DNA from: Streptomyces sp. JH14
Lineage (GTDB): Bacteria > Actinomycetota > Actinomycetes > Streptomycetales > Streptomycetaceae
Direction of reading: 5' to 3'
Assembly: GCF_029428675.1 (NCBI RefSeq)
Contig: NZ_JAJNEL010000001.1
Coordinates: 2,356,001 to 2,420,000, forward strand
Length of the DNA: 64,000 bases
Shown here: positions 9,138-18,706 of the stretch, piece after piece
Position numbering within the stretch: position 1 is the first letter of the stretch
Layout of the letters: each line of letters begins with the position of its first letter
Notes under the pieces: generated by a model
The model's input: only the letters and a program-made list of their open reading frames with translations
What the model was told of the DNA's origin: nothing
Databases searched by the model: none
Translations under genes and position numbers: made by a program

Positions 9138-10172
9138 ATGCCCAAGGTCCGGACCACCTCCCTCTCCCGTCGCGGCCTGCTGGCCGCCGGCGGCGCCGTC
9201 GGTCTCGGCGCCGTGCTCGCAGCCTGCGGCGACAGCGACTCGAAAGGCTCCGGCTCGGGCTCTGCTTCGAGCTCCGCGAAGGCCGGCACCTGGACGTTCA
9301 AGGACGACCGCGGCGTGACCGCCGAGGCCAAGTCGACCCCGAAGAACATCGTCGCCTTCACCGGTGTCGCCGCAGCGCTCCACGACTACGGCATCGAGGT
9401 CAAGGGCGTCTTCGGCCCGACGAAGACCGCGGACGGCAAGCCCGATGTGCAGGCCGGCGACCTCGACATCAGCAAGGTCGAGATACTCGGCAACGTCTGG
9501 GGCGAGTTCAACGTCGAGAAGTACGCCGCGCTCGGCCCGGAGCTGCTCGTCACCGCCATGTGGGAGAAGGACGCCCTCTGGTACGTGCCGGACGAGTCCA
9601 AGGACAAGATCCTCAAGCTGGCCCCGAGCGTCGCCCTGTGGGCCGCCGAGACCACGATCCCCAAGGCGATCCAGCGCCACGAGGACCTCGCCGCGTCCCT
9701 CGGCGCCGACGTCAAGGCCGCCAAGGTCATCGATGCCAAGGCCCGCTTCGAGACGGCCGCGGCCCGGTTGCGCGCAGCCGCCAAGTCGAAGCCGAACATC
9801 AAGGTCATGATCGGCTCGGCCAGCCAGGACCTCTTCTACGTCTCGCTCGCCAAGATGTCCGCGGACACCCTGTACTTCCAGGAACTGGGCGTGAAGTTCG
9901 TCGAGCCGAAGGTCAACGCCGCAGGCTTCTTCGAGGAGCTGAGCTGGGAGAACGTCGACAAGTACGACGCCGACATCATCATGATGGACAACCGCTCGTC
10001 GGCCCTGCAGCCCGACACCCTGACGTCCAAGCCCACCTGGGCGCAGCTGCCCGCCGTGAAGGCCGGCCAGGTGATCCCGCGCACCACCGAGCCGATCTAC
10101 TCGTACGACAAGTGCACGCCGATCCTCGAGGACCTCGCGAAGGCCATCGAGAGCGCCAAGAAGGCCGGCTGA
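9138..10172 (+). CDS. desE: ferrioxamine-binding lipoprotein of a siderophore ABC importer
   Basis: This is a 344-residue periplasmic-type siderophore-binding protein (FecB/FepB class). The signal sequence has a twin-arginine S-R-R-G-L-L-A segment and a lipobox L-A-A-C with Cys30 as the lipidated residue, followed by a Ser/Gly-rich tether. It should be exported, lipid-anchored outside the membrane, and deliver ferrioxamine to a permease encoded elsewhere. It is preceded by an iron box and followed by desF after 136 bp that contain strong hairpins. The order desE-desF-desABCD and the shared iron boxes identify it with the S. coelicolor desE gene. Confidence 0.93.
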   Translation: MPKVRTTSLSRRGLLAAGGAVGLGAVLAACGDSDSKGSGSGSASSSAKAGTWTFKDDRGVTAEAKSTPKNIVAFTGVAAALHDYGIEVKGVFGPTKTADGKPDVQAGDLDISKVEILGNVWGEFNVEKYAALGPELLVTAMWEKDALWYVPDESKDKILKLAPSVALWAAETTIPKAIQRHEDLAASLGADVKAAKVIDAKARFETAAARLRAAAKSKPNIKVMIGSASQDLFYVSLAKMSADTLYFQELGVKFVEPKVNAAGFFEELSWENVDKYDADIIMMDNRSSALQPDTLTSKPTWAQLPAVKAGQVIPRTTEPIYSYDKCTPILEDLAKAIESAKKAG

Positions 10173-10230
10173 CGCACCGGAAGCGCCGCCGGAGCACTCC
10201 GGCGGCACACATCGCAGCAACCCGGTACCG

Positions 10231-10267
10231 GCCCGGCCCGGCCGGGATCTTCCCGGCCGGGCCGGGC
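10231..10267 (+). terminator. strong hairpin between desE and desF
   Basis: Perfect 17-bp GC-rich stem (10231-10247 and 10251-10267) with a 3-base loop. A smaller inverted repeat lies just upstream (about 10185-10206). It could end most transcripts after desE and let a minority read into desF, giving more binding protein than reductase. Confidence 0.65.
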
Positions 10268-10308
10268 CGCGTCACCCACGCTTCCCGGTTCCTGGAAGGA
10301 GCCCTCGT

Positions 10309-11160
10309 ATGACGACCGCCGCAGCTCCCCCCGTCGCCCCCTTCCGGTTCTTCGGCCTGACGGTCGTCCGGACCAGGCGACTGGGGCCGTCGATGCTCCG
10401 GATCACCTTCGGCGGGCCGGGACTCGACGGCTTCGCCGCCGGAGGCAGGGATCAGAGCCTGTCGCTGTTCCTGCCGCACCCCGGCCAGCGGGAACCAGTC
10501 GTTCCGGTCGATGAGGACGGCGAATGGTTCGCCGCCTGGCGGGCGTTGCCCGAGGGCGTCCGGGCCGTCATGCGCTCGTACACCGTCCGCGCGCAGCGTC
10601 GCGGCCCCGACGGTTCGACCGAAATCGATATCGACTTCGCGCTGCACGAGGACGGCGGCCCGGCCTGCCGCTGGGCCGCCGCCGCTGCCCCGGGCGACCT
10701 CCTCAAGGCCCTCGGCCCGGCCGTCGAGGACAACACGGCCGTCCGTTTCCGGCCTCCGCAGGACACCGACTGGGTGCTGATCTGGGCCGACGAGACGGCG
10801 CTGCCCGCCGCATCGGCCGCCTTGGAATGGCTGCCGGCCGGGATGCAGGCCCGGGTCTGGCTGGAGGTTCCGCACACGCAGGACCGCCAGGCGCTCAACA
10901 CCGCGGCCCGCGCCCGGATCAGCTGGCTCGTCCGCGACGAGGGCGCACCGTCCGCCGTCGACGCGGTGCGCGCGGCCGAGCTCCCCGAGGGGACTCCGTA
11001 CGTCTGGATCGCGGGCGAGTCGTCGGGCGTGAGGGACCTGCGTCGCCATCTGGTGCAGGAGCGTCAGTTCGACCGCAGGCGGGTCACGTTCGTCGGTTAC
11101 TGGCGGCGCGGGCTGAGCGAGGAGCAGCTGCGTTCGGAAGCGGCCACCGAGGACACGTAA
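10309..11160 (+). CDS. desF: siderophore-interacting protein (FAD-dependent ferric reductase)
   Basis: This 283-residue protein belongs to the ViuB/SIP family. An N-terminal FAD-binding barrel contains the R-S-Y-T-V-R flavin motif (about residues 86-91). The C-terminal half is a NAD(P)H-binding Rossmann-like domain (V-W-I-A-G-E-S-S-G-V-R) and ends G-Y-W-R-R-G. These enzymes reduce ferric siderophores in the cytoplasm to release iron. It lies between desE and the biosynthetic genes, so ferrioxamine is the likely substrate. The ribosome binding site is AAGGAG seven bases before the ATG. Confidence 0.92.
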   Translation: MTTAAAPPVAPFRFFGLTVVRTRRLGPSMLRITFGGPGLDGFAAGGRDQSLSLFLPHPGQREPVVPVDEDGEWFAAWRALPEGVRAVMRSYTVRAQRRGPDGSTEIDIDFALHEDGGPACRWAAAAAPGDLLKALGPAVEDNTAVRFRPPQDTDWVLIWADETALPAASAALEWLPAGMQARVWLEVPHTQDRQALNTAARARISWLVRDEGAPSAVDAVRAAELPEGTPYVWIAGESSGVRDLRRHLVQERQFDRRRVTFVGYWRRGLSEEQLRSEAATEDT

Positions 11161-11221
11161 GGGCATGTGATCCGGACAACTTCTGCGTCCCGTGGGGGCG
11201 AGGGAACAACGCGAGTCGAAG

Positions 11222-11240
11222 TTAGGTTAGGCTAACCTTA
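11222..11240. promoter_or_regulatory. DmdR/IdeR iron box upstream of desA
   Basis: TTAGGTTAGGCTAACCTTA matches the 19-bp iron box at 18 of 19 positions and lies about 78 bp before the desA start. It is stronger than the desE box, so biosynthesis may be more tightly repressed than uptake. Confidence 0.93.
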
Positions 11241-11317
11241 CTTCGGCATCGCGCCCTCGCCCCCTCCTTCTGTCCTGAGGGCCCGATGAAGATCCCCGCG
11301 TCCGGGAGGACCCCTTC

Positions 11318-12766
11318 ATGCGTTCGCACCTGCTCAACGACACGACTGCGGAGCACTACCGTCGCTCCGTGACCGCAGGAGTCGAACGGGTCGCAGCCAA
11401 ACTCGCCGCCACCGAGCGGCCGTTCACCGGAATCTCCGTCGACGAACTGTCCCCGGTCGTCGACGCGGTCGATCTGGACCGGCCGCTGGGCGACGCCACC
11501 GCCGCACTCGACGAGCTCGACCGCGTCTATCTCCGTGACGCCGTCTACTTCCACCACCCCCGCTACCTGGGCCACCTCAACTGCCCCGTGGTCATCCCCG
11601 CCGTGCTCGGCGAGGCCGTGCTCTCGGCCGTCAACTCCTCGCTGGACACCTGGGACCAGAGCGCGGGCGGCACGCTCATCGAGCGCCGGCTGATCGACTG
11701 GACCGCCGCCCGGATCGGACTCGGACCGGCGGCCGACGGCATCTTCACCAGCGGGGGCACCCAGTCCAACCTGCAGGCCCTGCTGCTCGCCCGCGAAGAG
11801 GCCAAGTCCCGCCCCGAGCACTTCAACCGGCTGCGCATCTTCACCTCCGAGTGCAGCCACTTCAGCGTCCAGAAGTCGGCGAAACTCCTCGGCCTCGGAC
11901 CGGGCTCCGTCGTCTCCGTCCCGGTCGACCAGAACAAGCGCATGCAGACCGTGGCCCTGGCCCGCGCCCTGGAGCAGTGCGTCGCCGAGGGCGCCGTCCC
12001 GATGGCGGTCGTCGCCACCGCGGGCACCACGGACTTCGGCTCCATCGACCCGCTGCCCGAAATCGCCGCGCTCTGCGAGCAGTTCTCCACCTGGATGCAC
12101 GTCGACGCCGCGTACGGCTGCGGACTGCTGGCCTCCCGCGGGCGCCGTCACCTCCTCGACGGCATCGAGCACGCCGACTCGGTGACCGTGGACTACCACA
12201 AGTCCTTCTTCCAGCCGGTGAGTTCGTCTGCCGTTCTGGTCCGCGACCGGGCGACGCTGCGGCACGCGACCTACCACGCGGAATACCTCAACCCGCAGCG
12301 GATGGCCGAGGAGCGCATCCCCAACCAGGTCGACAAGTCCCTGCAGACCACCCGCAGATTCGACGCCCTGAAACTGTGGATGACCCTGCGTGTCATGGGC
12401 GCGGACGGCGTCGGCGAGCTCTTCGACGAGGTCTGCGACCTGGCCGCCGAGGGCTGGCGGCTGCTCACCGCCGACCCGCGCTTCGACGTCGTCGTCGAGC
12501 CGCAGCTGTCCACCCTGGTGTTCCGCTGCATCCCGGCCGTCGTCACCTCGCCCGCCGAGATCGACCGGGCGAATCTCCACGCCCGCAAGGCGCTCTTCGC
12601 CTCCGGTGAGGCGGTGGTCGCCGGGACGAAGGTCGGTGGCCGCCAGTACCTGAAATTCACCCTGCTCAACCCTGAAACGACCGCGCGGGACATCGCCGCG
12701 GTACTCGATCTGATCGCCGGCCACGCCGAGCAGTACCTGGGAGACTCCCTTGACCGCGCTTCCTGA
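11318..12766 (+). CDS. desA: lysine decarboxylase of desferrioxamine biosynthesis
   Basis: This is a 482-residue PLP-dependent group II decarboxylase. The cofactor lysine is in V-D-Y-H-K-S-F-F, K295, preceded by His294. V-D-A-A-Y-G-C-G holds the Asp that pairs with the pyridine nitrogen, and T-S-G-G-T-Q-S-N binds phosphate. It converts lysine to cadaverine, the first step of desferrioxamine synthesis. The gene is the first of a tightly packed four-gene operon. Its last 17 bases overlap desB, so the two are coupled. Confidence 0.96.
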   Translation: MRSHLLNDTTAEHYRRSVTAGVERVAAKLAATERPFTGISVDELSPVVDAVDLDRPLGDATAALDELDRVYLRDAVYFHHPRYLGHLNCPVVIPAVLGEAVLSAVNSSLDTWDQSAGGTLIERRLIDWTAARIGLGPAADGIFTSGGTQSNLQALLLAREEAKSRPEHFNRLRIFTSECSHFSVQKSAKLLGLGPGSVVSVPVDQNKRMQTVALARALEQCVAEGAVPMAVVATAGTTDFGSIDPLPEIAALCEQFSTWMHVDAAYGCGLLASRGRRHLLDGIEHADSVTVDYHKSFFQPVSSSAVLVRDRATLRHATYHAEYLNPQRMAEERIPNQVDKSLQTTRRFDALKLWMTLRVMGADGVGELFDEVCDLAAEGWRLLTADPRFDVVVEPQLSTLVFRCIPAVVTSPAEIDRANLHARKALFASGEAVVAGTKVGGRQYLKFTLLNPETTARDIAAVLDLIAGHAEQYLGDSLDRAS

Positions 12767-14027
12767 CCCCCACGACTTCATCGGGATCGGCCTCGGCCCG
12801 TTCAACCTCGGCCTCGCCTGCCTGGCCGAGCCCGTCGACGAACTCGACGGTGTGTTCCTGGAGTCCAAGCCGGACTTCGAATGGCACTCCGGGATGTTCC
12901 TCGAAGGCGCCCACCTCCAGACGCCGTTCATGTCGGACCTGGTGACGATGGCCGACCCCACCTCGCCGTACTCGTTCCTCAACTACCTCAAGGAACGCGG
13001 CCGGCTGTACTCCTTCTACATCCGGGAGAACTTCTACCCGCTGCGGACCGAGTACAACGACTACTGCCGCTGGGCCGCCGCCAAACTGGGCAGCATCCGC
13101 TTCAACGAGACCGTCGAGTCGGTCACGTACGACGAGAGCGCCGCTCTCTACACCGTGACCACCCGCGCCGGAGGCGTGTTCCGCGCCCCGCACCTGGTCC
13201 TGGGCACGGGAACTCCCCCCTACATTCCGGAGGCCTGCCAGGGCCTGGGCGGCGACTTCCTGCACAACTCCCGCTACCTGGAGGGGAAGGCGGCGCTTCA
13301 GGCGAAGAAGTCCATCACCATCGTCGGCAGCGGGCAGAGCGCGGCGGAGATCTACTACGACCTGCTCTCCGAGATCGACGGGCACGGCTACCGGCTGAAC
13401 TGGGTGACGCGCTCGCCGCGGTTCTTCCCGCTGGAGTACACCAAGCTGACGCTGGAGATGACCTCCCCGGAGTACATCGACTACTTCCACGCGCTGCCCG
13501 AGCAGACCCGCTACCGGGTGGAGTCCACCCAGAAGGGTCTCTTCAAGGGCATCGACTCGGAGCTTATCGACGCGATCTTCGATCTGCTCTACCAGAAGAA
13601 CCTGCCCGGCCCCGTGCCCACCCGCCTTCTCAGCAACTCCGCGCTGAACAGCGTGCGTTACGAGGAGTCCAGCGGCACGTACACCCTGGGCCTGCGCCAG
13701 GAGGAACAGGGCAAGGACTACACCCTCAGCACCGAGGGCCTGATCCTCGCCACCGGCTACCGCTACACCCCGCCGGCCTTCCTGGAGCCGATCACCGACC
13801 GGCTGCGCCACGACAGCCGGGGCCGCTTCGACGTGGCCCGCAACTACTCCATCGACACCACCGGGCGCGGCGTCTTCCTGCAGAACGCGGGCACGCACAC
13901 CCACTCGATCACCTCGCCCGACCTGGGCATGGGTGCCTACCGCAACGCATACATCATCGGCGAGCTGCTCGGCCGTGAGTACTACCCGGTCGAGAAGTCC
14001 ATCGCCTTCCAGGAGTTCGCCGTATGA
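12750..14027 (+). CDS. desB: cadaverine N-hydroxylase (flavin monooxygenase)
   Basis: This 425-residue protein is of the lysine/ornithine N-monooxygenase family. The N-terminal FAD-binding motif is [12 protein letters not shown], the NADPH-binding motif is [10 protein letters not shown] at about residues 191-200, and A-T-G-Y is in the C-terminal third. It makes N-hydroxycadaverine from cadaverine. Translation most likely begins at the TTG at 12750 inside the desA end, because the conserved D-P-H-D-F-I-G-I-G start lies just after it and no ATG is available. It overlaps desC by 4 bp. Confidence 0.95.
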   Translation: MTALPDPHDFIGIGLGPFNLGLACLAEPVDELDGVFLESKPDFEWHSGMFLEGAHLQTPFMSDLVTMADPTSPYSFLNYLKERGRLYSFYIRENFYPLRTEYNDYCRWAAAKLGSIRFNETVESVTYDESAALYTVTTRAGGVFRAPHLVLGTGTPPYIPEACQGLGGDFLHNSRYLEGKAALQAKKSITIVGSGQSAAEIYYDLLSEIDGHGYRLNWVTRSPRFFPLEYTKLTLEMTSPEYIDYFHALPEQTRYRVESTQKGLFKGIDSELIDAIFDLLYQKNLPGPVPTRLLSNSALNSVRYEESSGTYTLGLRQEEQGKDYTLSTEGLILATGYRYTPPAFLEPITDRLRHDSRGRFDVARNYSIDTTGRGVFLQNAGTHTHSITSPDLGMGAYRNAYIIGELLGREYYPVEKSIAFQEFAV

Positions 14028-14575
14028 CCACCGACCTCGGCACGTTCACCGTCCGCGCCCTCGACCCGCTCGCCGACGCCGAACTCGTGCACAGCTGGGT
14101 CACCCACCCCAAGGCCGCCTTCTGGCTGATGGGCGACGCCAGACTCCAGGACGTCGAGCGGGAGTACATGGCGATCGCCGCCCACCCTCATCACGACGCG
14201 TTCCTGGGCCTGCACGACGGGGAGCCCGCCTTCCTGATGGAGCGGTACGACCCCACCGAGGTCGAGCTCAAGGGCCTGTACGAGGCCGAGCCCGGCGACA
14301 TCGGGATGCACTTCCTGGTCGCCCCGTCCGACACCCCGCTGCACGGCTTCACGCGCGCCGTCATCACCACCGTGATGGAGACGCTGTTCGCCGACCCGTC
14401 GGTACGCCGTGTGGTCGTCGAGCCCGACGCACGCAACAGCGCGGTGCACGCGCTCAACAAGGCCGTCGGCTTCGAGGTCCTCCGGGAGATCGCCAAGCCG
14501 GAGAAGAACGCCCTGATCAGCGTCTGCACCCGGGAACAGTTCGAGGCCGCGCGTCGCGAAGGAGCCGCCCGATGA
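14024..14575 (+). CDS. desC: acyl-CoA N-hydroxycadaverine acyltransferase
   Basis: This is a 183-residue GNAT-fold acyltransferase related to the siderophore acetylases of the RhbD/IucB class. It shows [10 protein letters not shown] near the N terminus, G-D-I-G-M-H-F-L-V and the V-V-E-P-D-A-R-N strand-helix in the C-terminal half. It adds succinyl or acetyl groups to N-hydroxycadaverine before condensation by DesD. It overlaps desB and desD by 4 bp at each end (ATGA), as expected for a translationally coupled operon. Confidence 0.94.
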   Translation: MTTDLGTFTVRALDPLADAELVHSWVTHPKAAFWLMGDARLQDVEREYMAIAAHPHHDAFLGLHDGEPAFLMERYDPTEVELKGLYEAEPGDIGMHFLVAPSDTPLHGFTRAVITTVMETLFADPSVRRVVVEPDARNSAVHALNKAVGFEVLREIAKPEKNALISVCTREQFEAARREGAAR

Positions 14576-16347
14576 CCACGACCGCCGACGCCGTCGCGCA
14601 CCTCACCCCCGAGCGCTGGGCCGTCGCCACCCGGCTGCTGATCCGCAAGGGGCTCGCGGAGTTCGCCCATGAGCGGCTGCTGACCCCCGAACCGCTCGGC
14701 GACGACCGCTACACGGTCCGCAGCGACGACTCCGCGACCGAGTACCGCTTCACCGCCCGGCGCTTCGCGCTCGACCACTGGCAGGTCGACGCGGCCTCCG
14801 TCACCCGTCACCGGCACGGCAGCGAACTCCCCCTGGACGCACTGGAGTTCTTCATCGAGCTGCGCGAGGCGCTCGGCCTCTCGGCGGAGATCCTGCCGGT
14901 CTACCTGGAGGAGATCTCCTCCACGCTGGCCGGCACCGCGTACAAACTGACCAAGGAGCCGGTGACCTCCGCCGGGCTCGTCGCCGCCGGCTTCCAGGCG
15001 ATCGAGACGGGCATGACCGAGGGCCACCCCTGTTTCGTCGCCAACAACGGACGGCTCGGCTTCGGCGTCGACGAGTACCGCGCGTACGCCCCCGAGGCTG
15101 CGGGCGCGGTCCGGCTGGTCTGGGTCGCCGCCCACCGTGACCGCGCCACCTTCACCGCGGGCGCCGGACTCGACTACTCCACGCTGATCGAGGGCGAGCT
15201 GAGCGAGGAGACCCGGGCCCGGTTCGCGACGACGATGGCCGGCCTCGGGCTCGACCTCGACGACTACCTGCTGATACCCGTCCACCCCTGGCAGTGGTGG
15301 AACAAGCTCGCCGTCACCTTCGCCGGCGAGCTCGCCCGGCGCCACCTGGTCTGCCTCGGCGAGGGCGAGGACACATATCTCGCCCAGCAGTCGATCCGTA
15401 CGTTCTTCAACACCAGCAACCCGGACCGGCACTACGTCAAGACGGCGCTGTCCGTCCTCAACATGGGCTTCATGCGCGGGCTGTCCGCCGCGTACATGGA
15501 GGCGACGCCCGCGATCAACGACTGGCTGTCCGGGCTGATCGAGCGTGACGAGGTACTGCGCGCCGCGCGGTTCTCGATCATCCGGGAGCGGGCGGCCATC
15601 GGCTACCACCACCGCGCGTACGAGGCGGCCACCGCCAAGGGCTCCCCGTACCTCAAAATGCTCGCCGCGCTCTGGCGGGAGAGCCCCGTGCCCGGCCTGG
15701 CGGCCGGTGAGCGGGTCGCGACGATGGCCTCGCTCGTCCACACCGACCACGAGGGCGGCTCCGTCGCGGCCGCGCTGATCGCCGAGTCGGGACTGGCCCC
15801 CGCCGACTGGCTGCGACGCTACCTGGACGCCTATCTGGTGCCGGTACTGCACAGCTTCTACGCCTACGACCTGGTGTACATGCCGCACGGCGAGAACGTC
15901 ATCCTGGTGATCGAGGACGGAGTCGTCACCCGCACGGTCTTCAAGGACATCGCCGAGGAGATCGCGGTCATGGACCCGGACGCGGTGCTGCCGCCCCAGG
16001 TCGAACGGGTCCGCGCCGAGGTCCCCGACGAAATGAAGCTGCTGTCGGTCTTCACCGACGTCTTCGACTGCTACTTCCGCTTCCTGGCCGCCGGACTCGC
16101 CACCGAGGGGGTCCTCGACGAAGACACCTTCTGGCGGACGGTCGCCGCGTGCGTCTGCGGGTACCAGGAGTCGGTGCCGCAGCTGGCCGAGAAGTTCAAG
16201 CAGTACGACATGTTCACCGAGGAGTTCGCACTCTCCTGCCTGAACCGGCTGCAGCTGCGCAACAACAGGCAGATGGTCGACCTGACGGACCCGTCGGGAG
16301 CACTGCAGCTGATCGGCACCCTGAGGAACCCGATCGCGGGGTTCTAG
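14572..16347 (+). CDS. desD: NRPS-independent siderophore synthetase (desferrioxamine trimerisation and cyclisation)
   Basis: This is a 591-residue IucA/IucC-family synthetase. Family motifs are visible: G-H-P-C-F-V-A-N-N-G-R-L-G, H-P-W-Q-W-W, the S-I-R-T-F-F-N-T-S-N segment and H-G-E-N-V-I-L-V near the ATP site. It uses ATP to condense succinyl-hydroxycadaverine units to desferrioxamines E and B. The real start is the ATG at 14572 that overlaps the desC stop, although the frame is open further upstream. It is the last gene before a two-sided terminator. Confidence 0.95.
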   Translation: MTTTADAVAHLTPERWAVATRLLIRKGLAEFAHERLLTPEPLGDDRYTVRSDDSATEYRFTARRFALDHWQVDAASVTRHRHGSELPLDALEFFIELREALGLSAEILPVYLEEISSTLAGTAYKLTKEPVTSAGLVAAGFQAIETGMTEGHPCFVANNGRLGFGVDEYRAYAPEAAGAVRLVWVAAHRDRATFTAGAGLDYSTLIEGELSEETRARFATTMAGLGLDLDDYLLIPVHPWQWWNKLAVTFAGELARRHLVCLGEGEDTYLAQQSIRTFFNTSNPDRHYVKTALSVLNMGFMRGLSAAYMEATPAINDWLSGLIERDEVLRAARFSIIRERAAIGYHHRAYEAATAKGSPYLKMLAALWRESPVPGLAAGERVATMASLVHTDHEGGSVAAALIAESGLAPADWLRRYLDAYLVPVLHSFYAYDLVYMPHGENVILVIEDGVVTRTVFKDIAEEIAVMDPDAVLPPQVERVRAEVPDEMKLLSVFTDVFDCYFRFLAAGLATEGVLDEDTFWRTVAACVCGYQESVPQLAEKFKQYDMFTEEFALSCLNRLQLRNNRQMVDLTDPSGALQLIGTLRNPIAGF

Positions 16348-16350
16348 GCT

Positions 16351-16397
16351 CCGATCGCCGGACGGGCCCGGAGGATCCGGGCCCGGCCGGCGATCGG
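16351..16397. terminator. bidirectional terminator between desD and the hexosaminidase gene
   Basis: Nested inverted repeat: outer 11-bp arms CCGATCGCCGG (16351-16361) and 16387-16397, with an inner GGGCCC-containing stem. It sits between convergent genes. The GATCGCCGGAC core recurs in the 57.6 kb terminator and once near 40.42 kb. Confidence 0.75.
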
Positions 16398-16429
16398 GCA
16401 TGCGGGCGCCGGCCGGACGCCCGGTCACC

Positions 16430-18067
16430 TCACTGCGTGGGCCACGGCACCTGCGGGGAGCGGTAGTAATCGATCCCCAGCGCCGAGAACCTCAGCCCCT
16501 GCGCCGCGAGGCGCACCTTGTACGCGTCCCAGTCGTGCGTGGACGCCGGCGACCAGCCCAGCTCCGCAACCCCCGGCAGCCGCGGGAACGCCATCTGCTC
16601 GACCTCGTCGCTGTTGGTCAGCGTCTCCGACCAGATCGGCGCCTCGACACCGAGGATCGAGCTCTCCGGGGCGCCCTCCAGGTAGGTGCCGGGGTTCCAG
16701 TCGTACGAGCGCTGCACCTCGACGTAGCCGGCCCAGGCCAGCCCCAGCGCGGTGTCCCTGTCGTACTTCATGTCGAGGTAGACCCGGTCCGCAGGGGACA
16801 GCACCAGCTTCGTGCCGTTCGTCGCGGCGTCCGCCACCTGCTTGCGCTCGGCGGCGCCCGTCGCGTCGTACCCCCAGTACTGGGCGACCGCGCCCGCGAC
16901 CGGCTTGGCCCCGGTCAGCTGGTGCCAGCCGACCACGGTCTTGCCGTGCTTGCCGACGATGGCCTGTGCCTTGTCCATGAACGCCACATAGTCGTCGTGG
17001 CCGGTGGAGTGCGCCTCGTCGCCGCCGATGTGGATGTACCTGCCGGGCGTGAGCGCGGCCAGCTCACGGACCACGTCGTTCACGAAGTCGTATGTGACGG
17101 CCTTCGGCGTGCACAGCGAGCTGAAACCGACGTCCGTGCCGGTGTAGGGCGGCGGCGCGACGCCGTCGCAGTTCAGCTCGGCGTAGGAGGCGAGTGCCGC
17201 GTTCGTGTGGCCGGGCAGATCGATCTCGGGTACGACCTCCAGATAGCGCGAGGCCGCGTACCGGACGATCTCCTTGTAGTCGCTCTTCGTGTAGTAGCCG
17301 CCGGTACCCCCGCCGACCTCCGTCTGCCCTCCGTACGTGGCCAGCCGCGGCCAGGAATCTATGGCGATGCGCCAGCCCTGGTCGTCGGAGAGATGCAGAT
17401 GGAGCTTGTTCATCTTGTAGAGCGCGATCTGGTCGATGTAACGCTTGACCTCGGCGACGGAGAAGAAGTGCCGGGAGACATCGAGCATCGCCCCCCGGTA
17501 CGCATAGCGCGGCGCGTCGGTGACCGTGCCGCCCGCGACCTTCCACGGGCCCTTCTGACGGCTGTTCATCTCCACCTGGTCCGGGAGCAGCTGACGCAGC
17601 GTCTGAACGCCGTGGAAGAGCCCTGCAGGACCACGTGCGGTGATGGTGACGGACCCGGGAGCGGACTTCAGCGTGTAGCCCTCGGCGCCCAGCTCGCCGT
17701 CGTGGGAGCCGAGCCGCAGCCGGATGCCGTCACCGCCGTCGTGGTCGGTGACGGGCAGGGCATAGCCGGTTGAGGGGCGCAGCACGCCCGCCAGATAGTC
17801 ACCGATCTTCCGGGCCTCGCGAGAGCCGTCGTCGACGCGGATCTTCGTCCCTGCGGTGATGGTGTACGGGGATCCGCCCGGCCTCACCCGGGCGGGTGCG
17901 GGCACGATCTGCCCGAGCGGACGGGGTGAACCGGCGGACTGGCCACTGGTGGCCGCCGCCGCCCCCTGCGGAACTGCTCCTGCGCTGGAGATACCGGCCG
18001 CCGTGACGAGCAGCAACGAGCCGAGAAGGCGGGGAAGGGCGGTGCGTTGTGTTTTGTGCACTCTCAC
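16430..18067 (-). CDS. secreted beta-N-acetylhexosaminidase (GH20)
   Basis: This 545-residue glycoside hydrolase family 20 enzyme starts from GTG 18067 with AAAGGGA upstream. A second GTG two codons later is an alternative. The signal peptide has a basic start and a hydrophobic core L-P-R-L-L-G-S-L-L-L-V. An N-terminal GH20b-like domain covers about residues 60-180. The catalytic barrel holds the H-I-G-G-D-E-A-H motif, with the catalytic pair at about D350/E351. It releases N-acetylglucosamine from chitobiose and other amino-sugar oligomers outside the cell. A DasR-like site lies about 90 bp upstream. A chitinase and an AA10 chitin-active protein lie elsewhere in this window. Confidence 0.93.
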   Translation of the reverse strand: MRVHKTQRTALPRLLGSLLLVTAAGISSAGAVPQGAAAATSGQSAGSPRPLGQIVPAPARVRPGGSPYTITAGTKIRVDDGSREARKIGDYLAGVLRPSTGYALPVTDHDGGDGIRLRLGSHDGELGAEGYTLKSAPGSVTITARGPAGLFHGVQTLRQLLPDQVEMNSRQKGPWKVAGGTVTDAPRYAYRGAMLDVSRHFFSVAEVKRYIDQIALYKMNKLHLHLSDDQGWRIAIDSWPRLATYGGQTEVGGGTGGYYTKSDYKEIVRYAASRYLEVVPEIDLPGHTNAALASYAELNCDGVAPPPYTGTDVGFSSLCTPKAVTYDFVNDVVRELAALTPGRYIHIGGDEAHSTGHDDYVAFMDKAQAIVGKHGKTVVGWHQLTGAKPVAGAVAQYWGYDATGAAERKQVADAATNGTKLVLSPADRVYLDMKYDRDTALGLAWAGYVEVQRSYDWNPGTYLEGAPESSILGVEAPIWSETLTNSDEVEQMAFPRLPGVAELGWSPASTHDWDAYKVRLAAQGLRFSALGIDYYRSPQVPWPTQ

Positions 18068-18154
18068 AAGCCGGGTCCCTTTCGACGGGTTCACACCTGC
18101 GGATCTCCTGAGCAACCGAGCATCGCCATGCGTATCGCGCGCCCCCCGCACGGT

Positions 18155-18170
18155 CAAGGTGTAGACCACT
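18155..18170. promoter_or_regulatory. DasR-like operator (dre) upstream of the GH20 gene
   Basis: On the minus strand the segment reads AGTGGTCTACACCTTG and matches the DasR consensus ACTGGTCTAGACCAGT at about 11 of 16 bases, including the GGTCTA half. It is 88 bp upstream of the hexosaminidase start. DasR is the GntR-type GlcNAc regulator of Streptomyces. Binding here is inferred. Confidence 0.6.
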
Positions 18171-18386
18171 TCCCCGTTTCTCCGCCGAGGAATCTGCCGC
18201 ACGGGGGGATTCATCCGAGGGGGCGTCCACCGCGCTTTACACCTGAGTGACACATTCGTGACTTCGAGTAATAAAAACAGCAAACAATGCCGCTTCGTTC
18301 CCCACGGAGAAGGCAATCACGGTCATCCCTGCCCGATATCGGGCAGAATTGTTGCACACAGCCCGCATCCACCGCAGTATCGACGA

Positions 18387-18662
18387 GTGCTCGAACGCCG
18401 CCCGTCGCATGACGACCTCATCGATCATCTGGTGCGCTCCACCACGCTTCAGCGTGGTGAGGCAGCCCGGGTGATCCTCGACGTGCTGGCGTACTTCGAC
18501 GAGACGACCGACGACTTCGTCCGCCGCCGCCACCGCGAGCTGCAGTCCGGCGGCCTGGTGAACGCGGAGATCTTCGAGCGGATCGCGGCCGAGCTGCCGC
18601 ATCGTGCGGTCGCGCCGCCGGAGCTCTCGCTCCGCCAGCTGCGCCGCATCGTCTACGGCTGA
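18387..18662 (+). CDS. small conserved protein upstream of glmS
   Basis: This is a protein of about 91 residues if translation begins at GTG 18387. The frame is open further upstream, but the upstream part is AT-rich promoter-like sequence. It is predicted helical with charged segments (L-D-V-L-A-Y-F-D-E-T-T-D-D-F-V-R-R-R-H-R). The family was not recognised. The stop is 44 bp before the glmS start, so the two are likely co-transcribed. No clear ribosome binding site is seen, and the exact start is uncertain. Confidence 0.65.
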   Translation: MLERRPSHDDLIDHLVRSTTLQRGEAARVILDVLAYFDETTDDFVRRRHRELQSGGLVNAEIFERIAAELPHRAVAPPELSLRQLRRIVYG

Positions 18663-18706
18663 GCAACGGGCACCAACAAGTACGTCGATGGAGGGGCAGA
18701 GACTCT

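Noticed and set aside
14191..16428. Minus-strand frame opposite desD
   Set aside because: Shadow of a well-supported synthetase gene.
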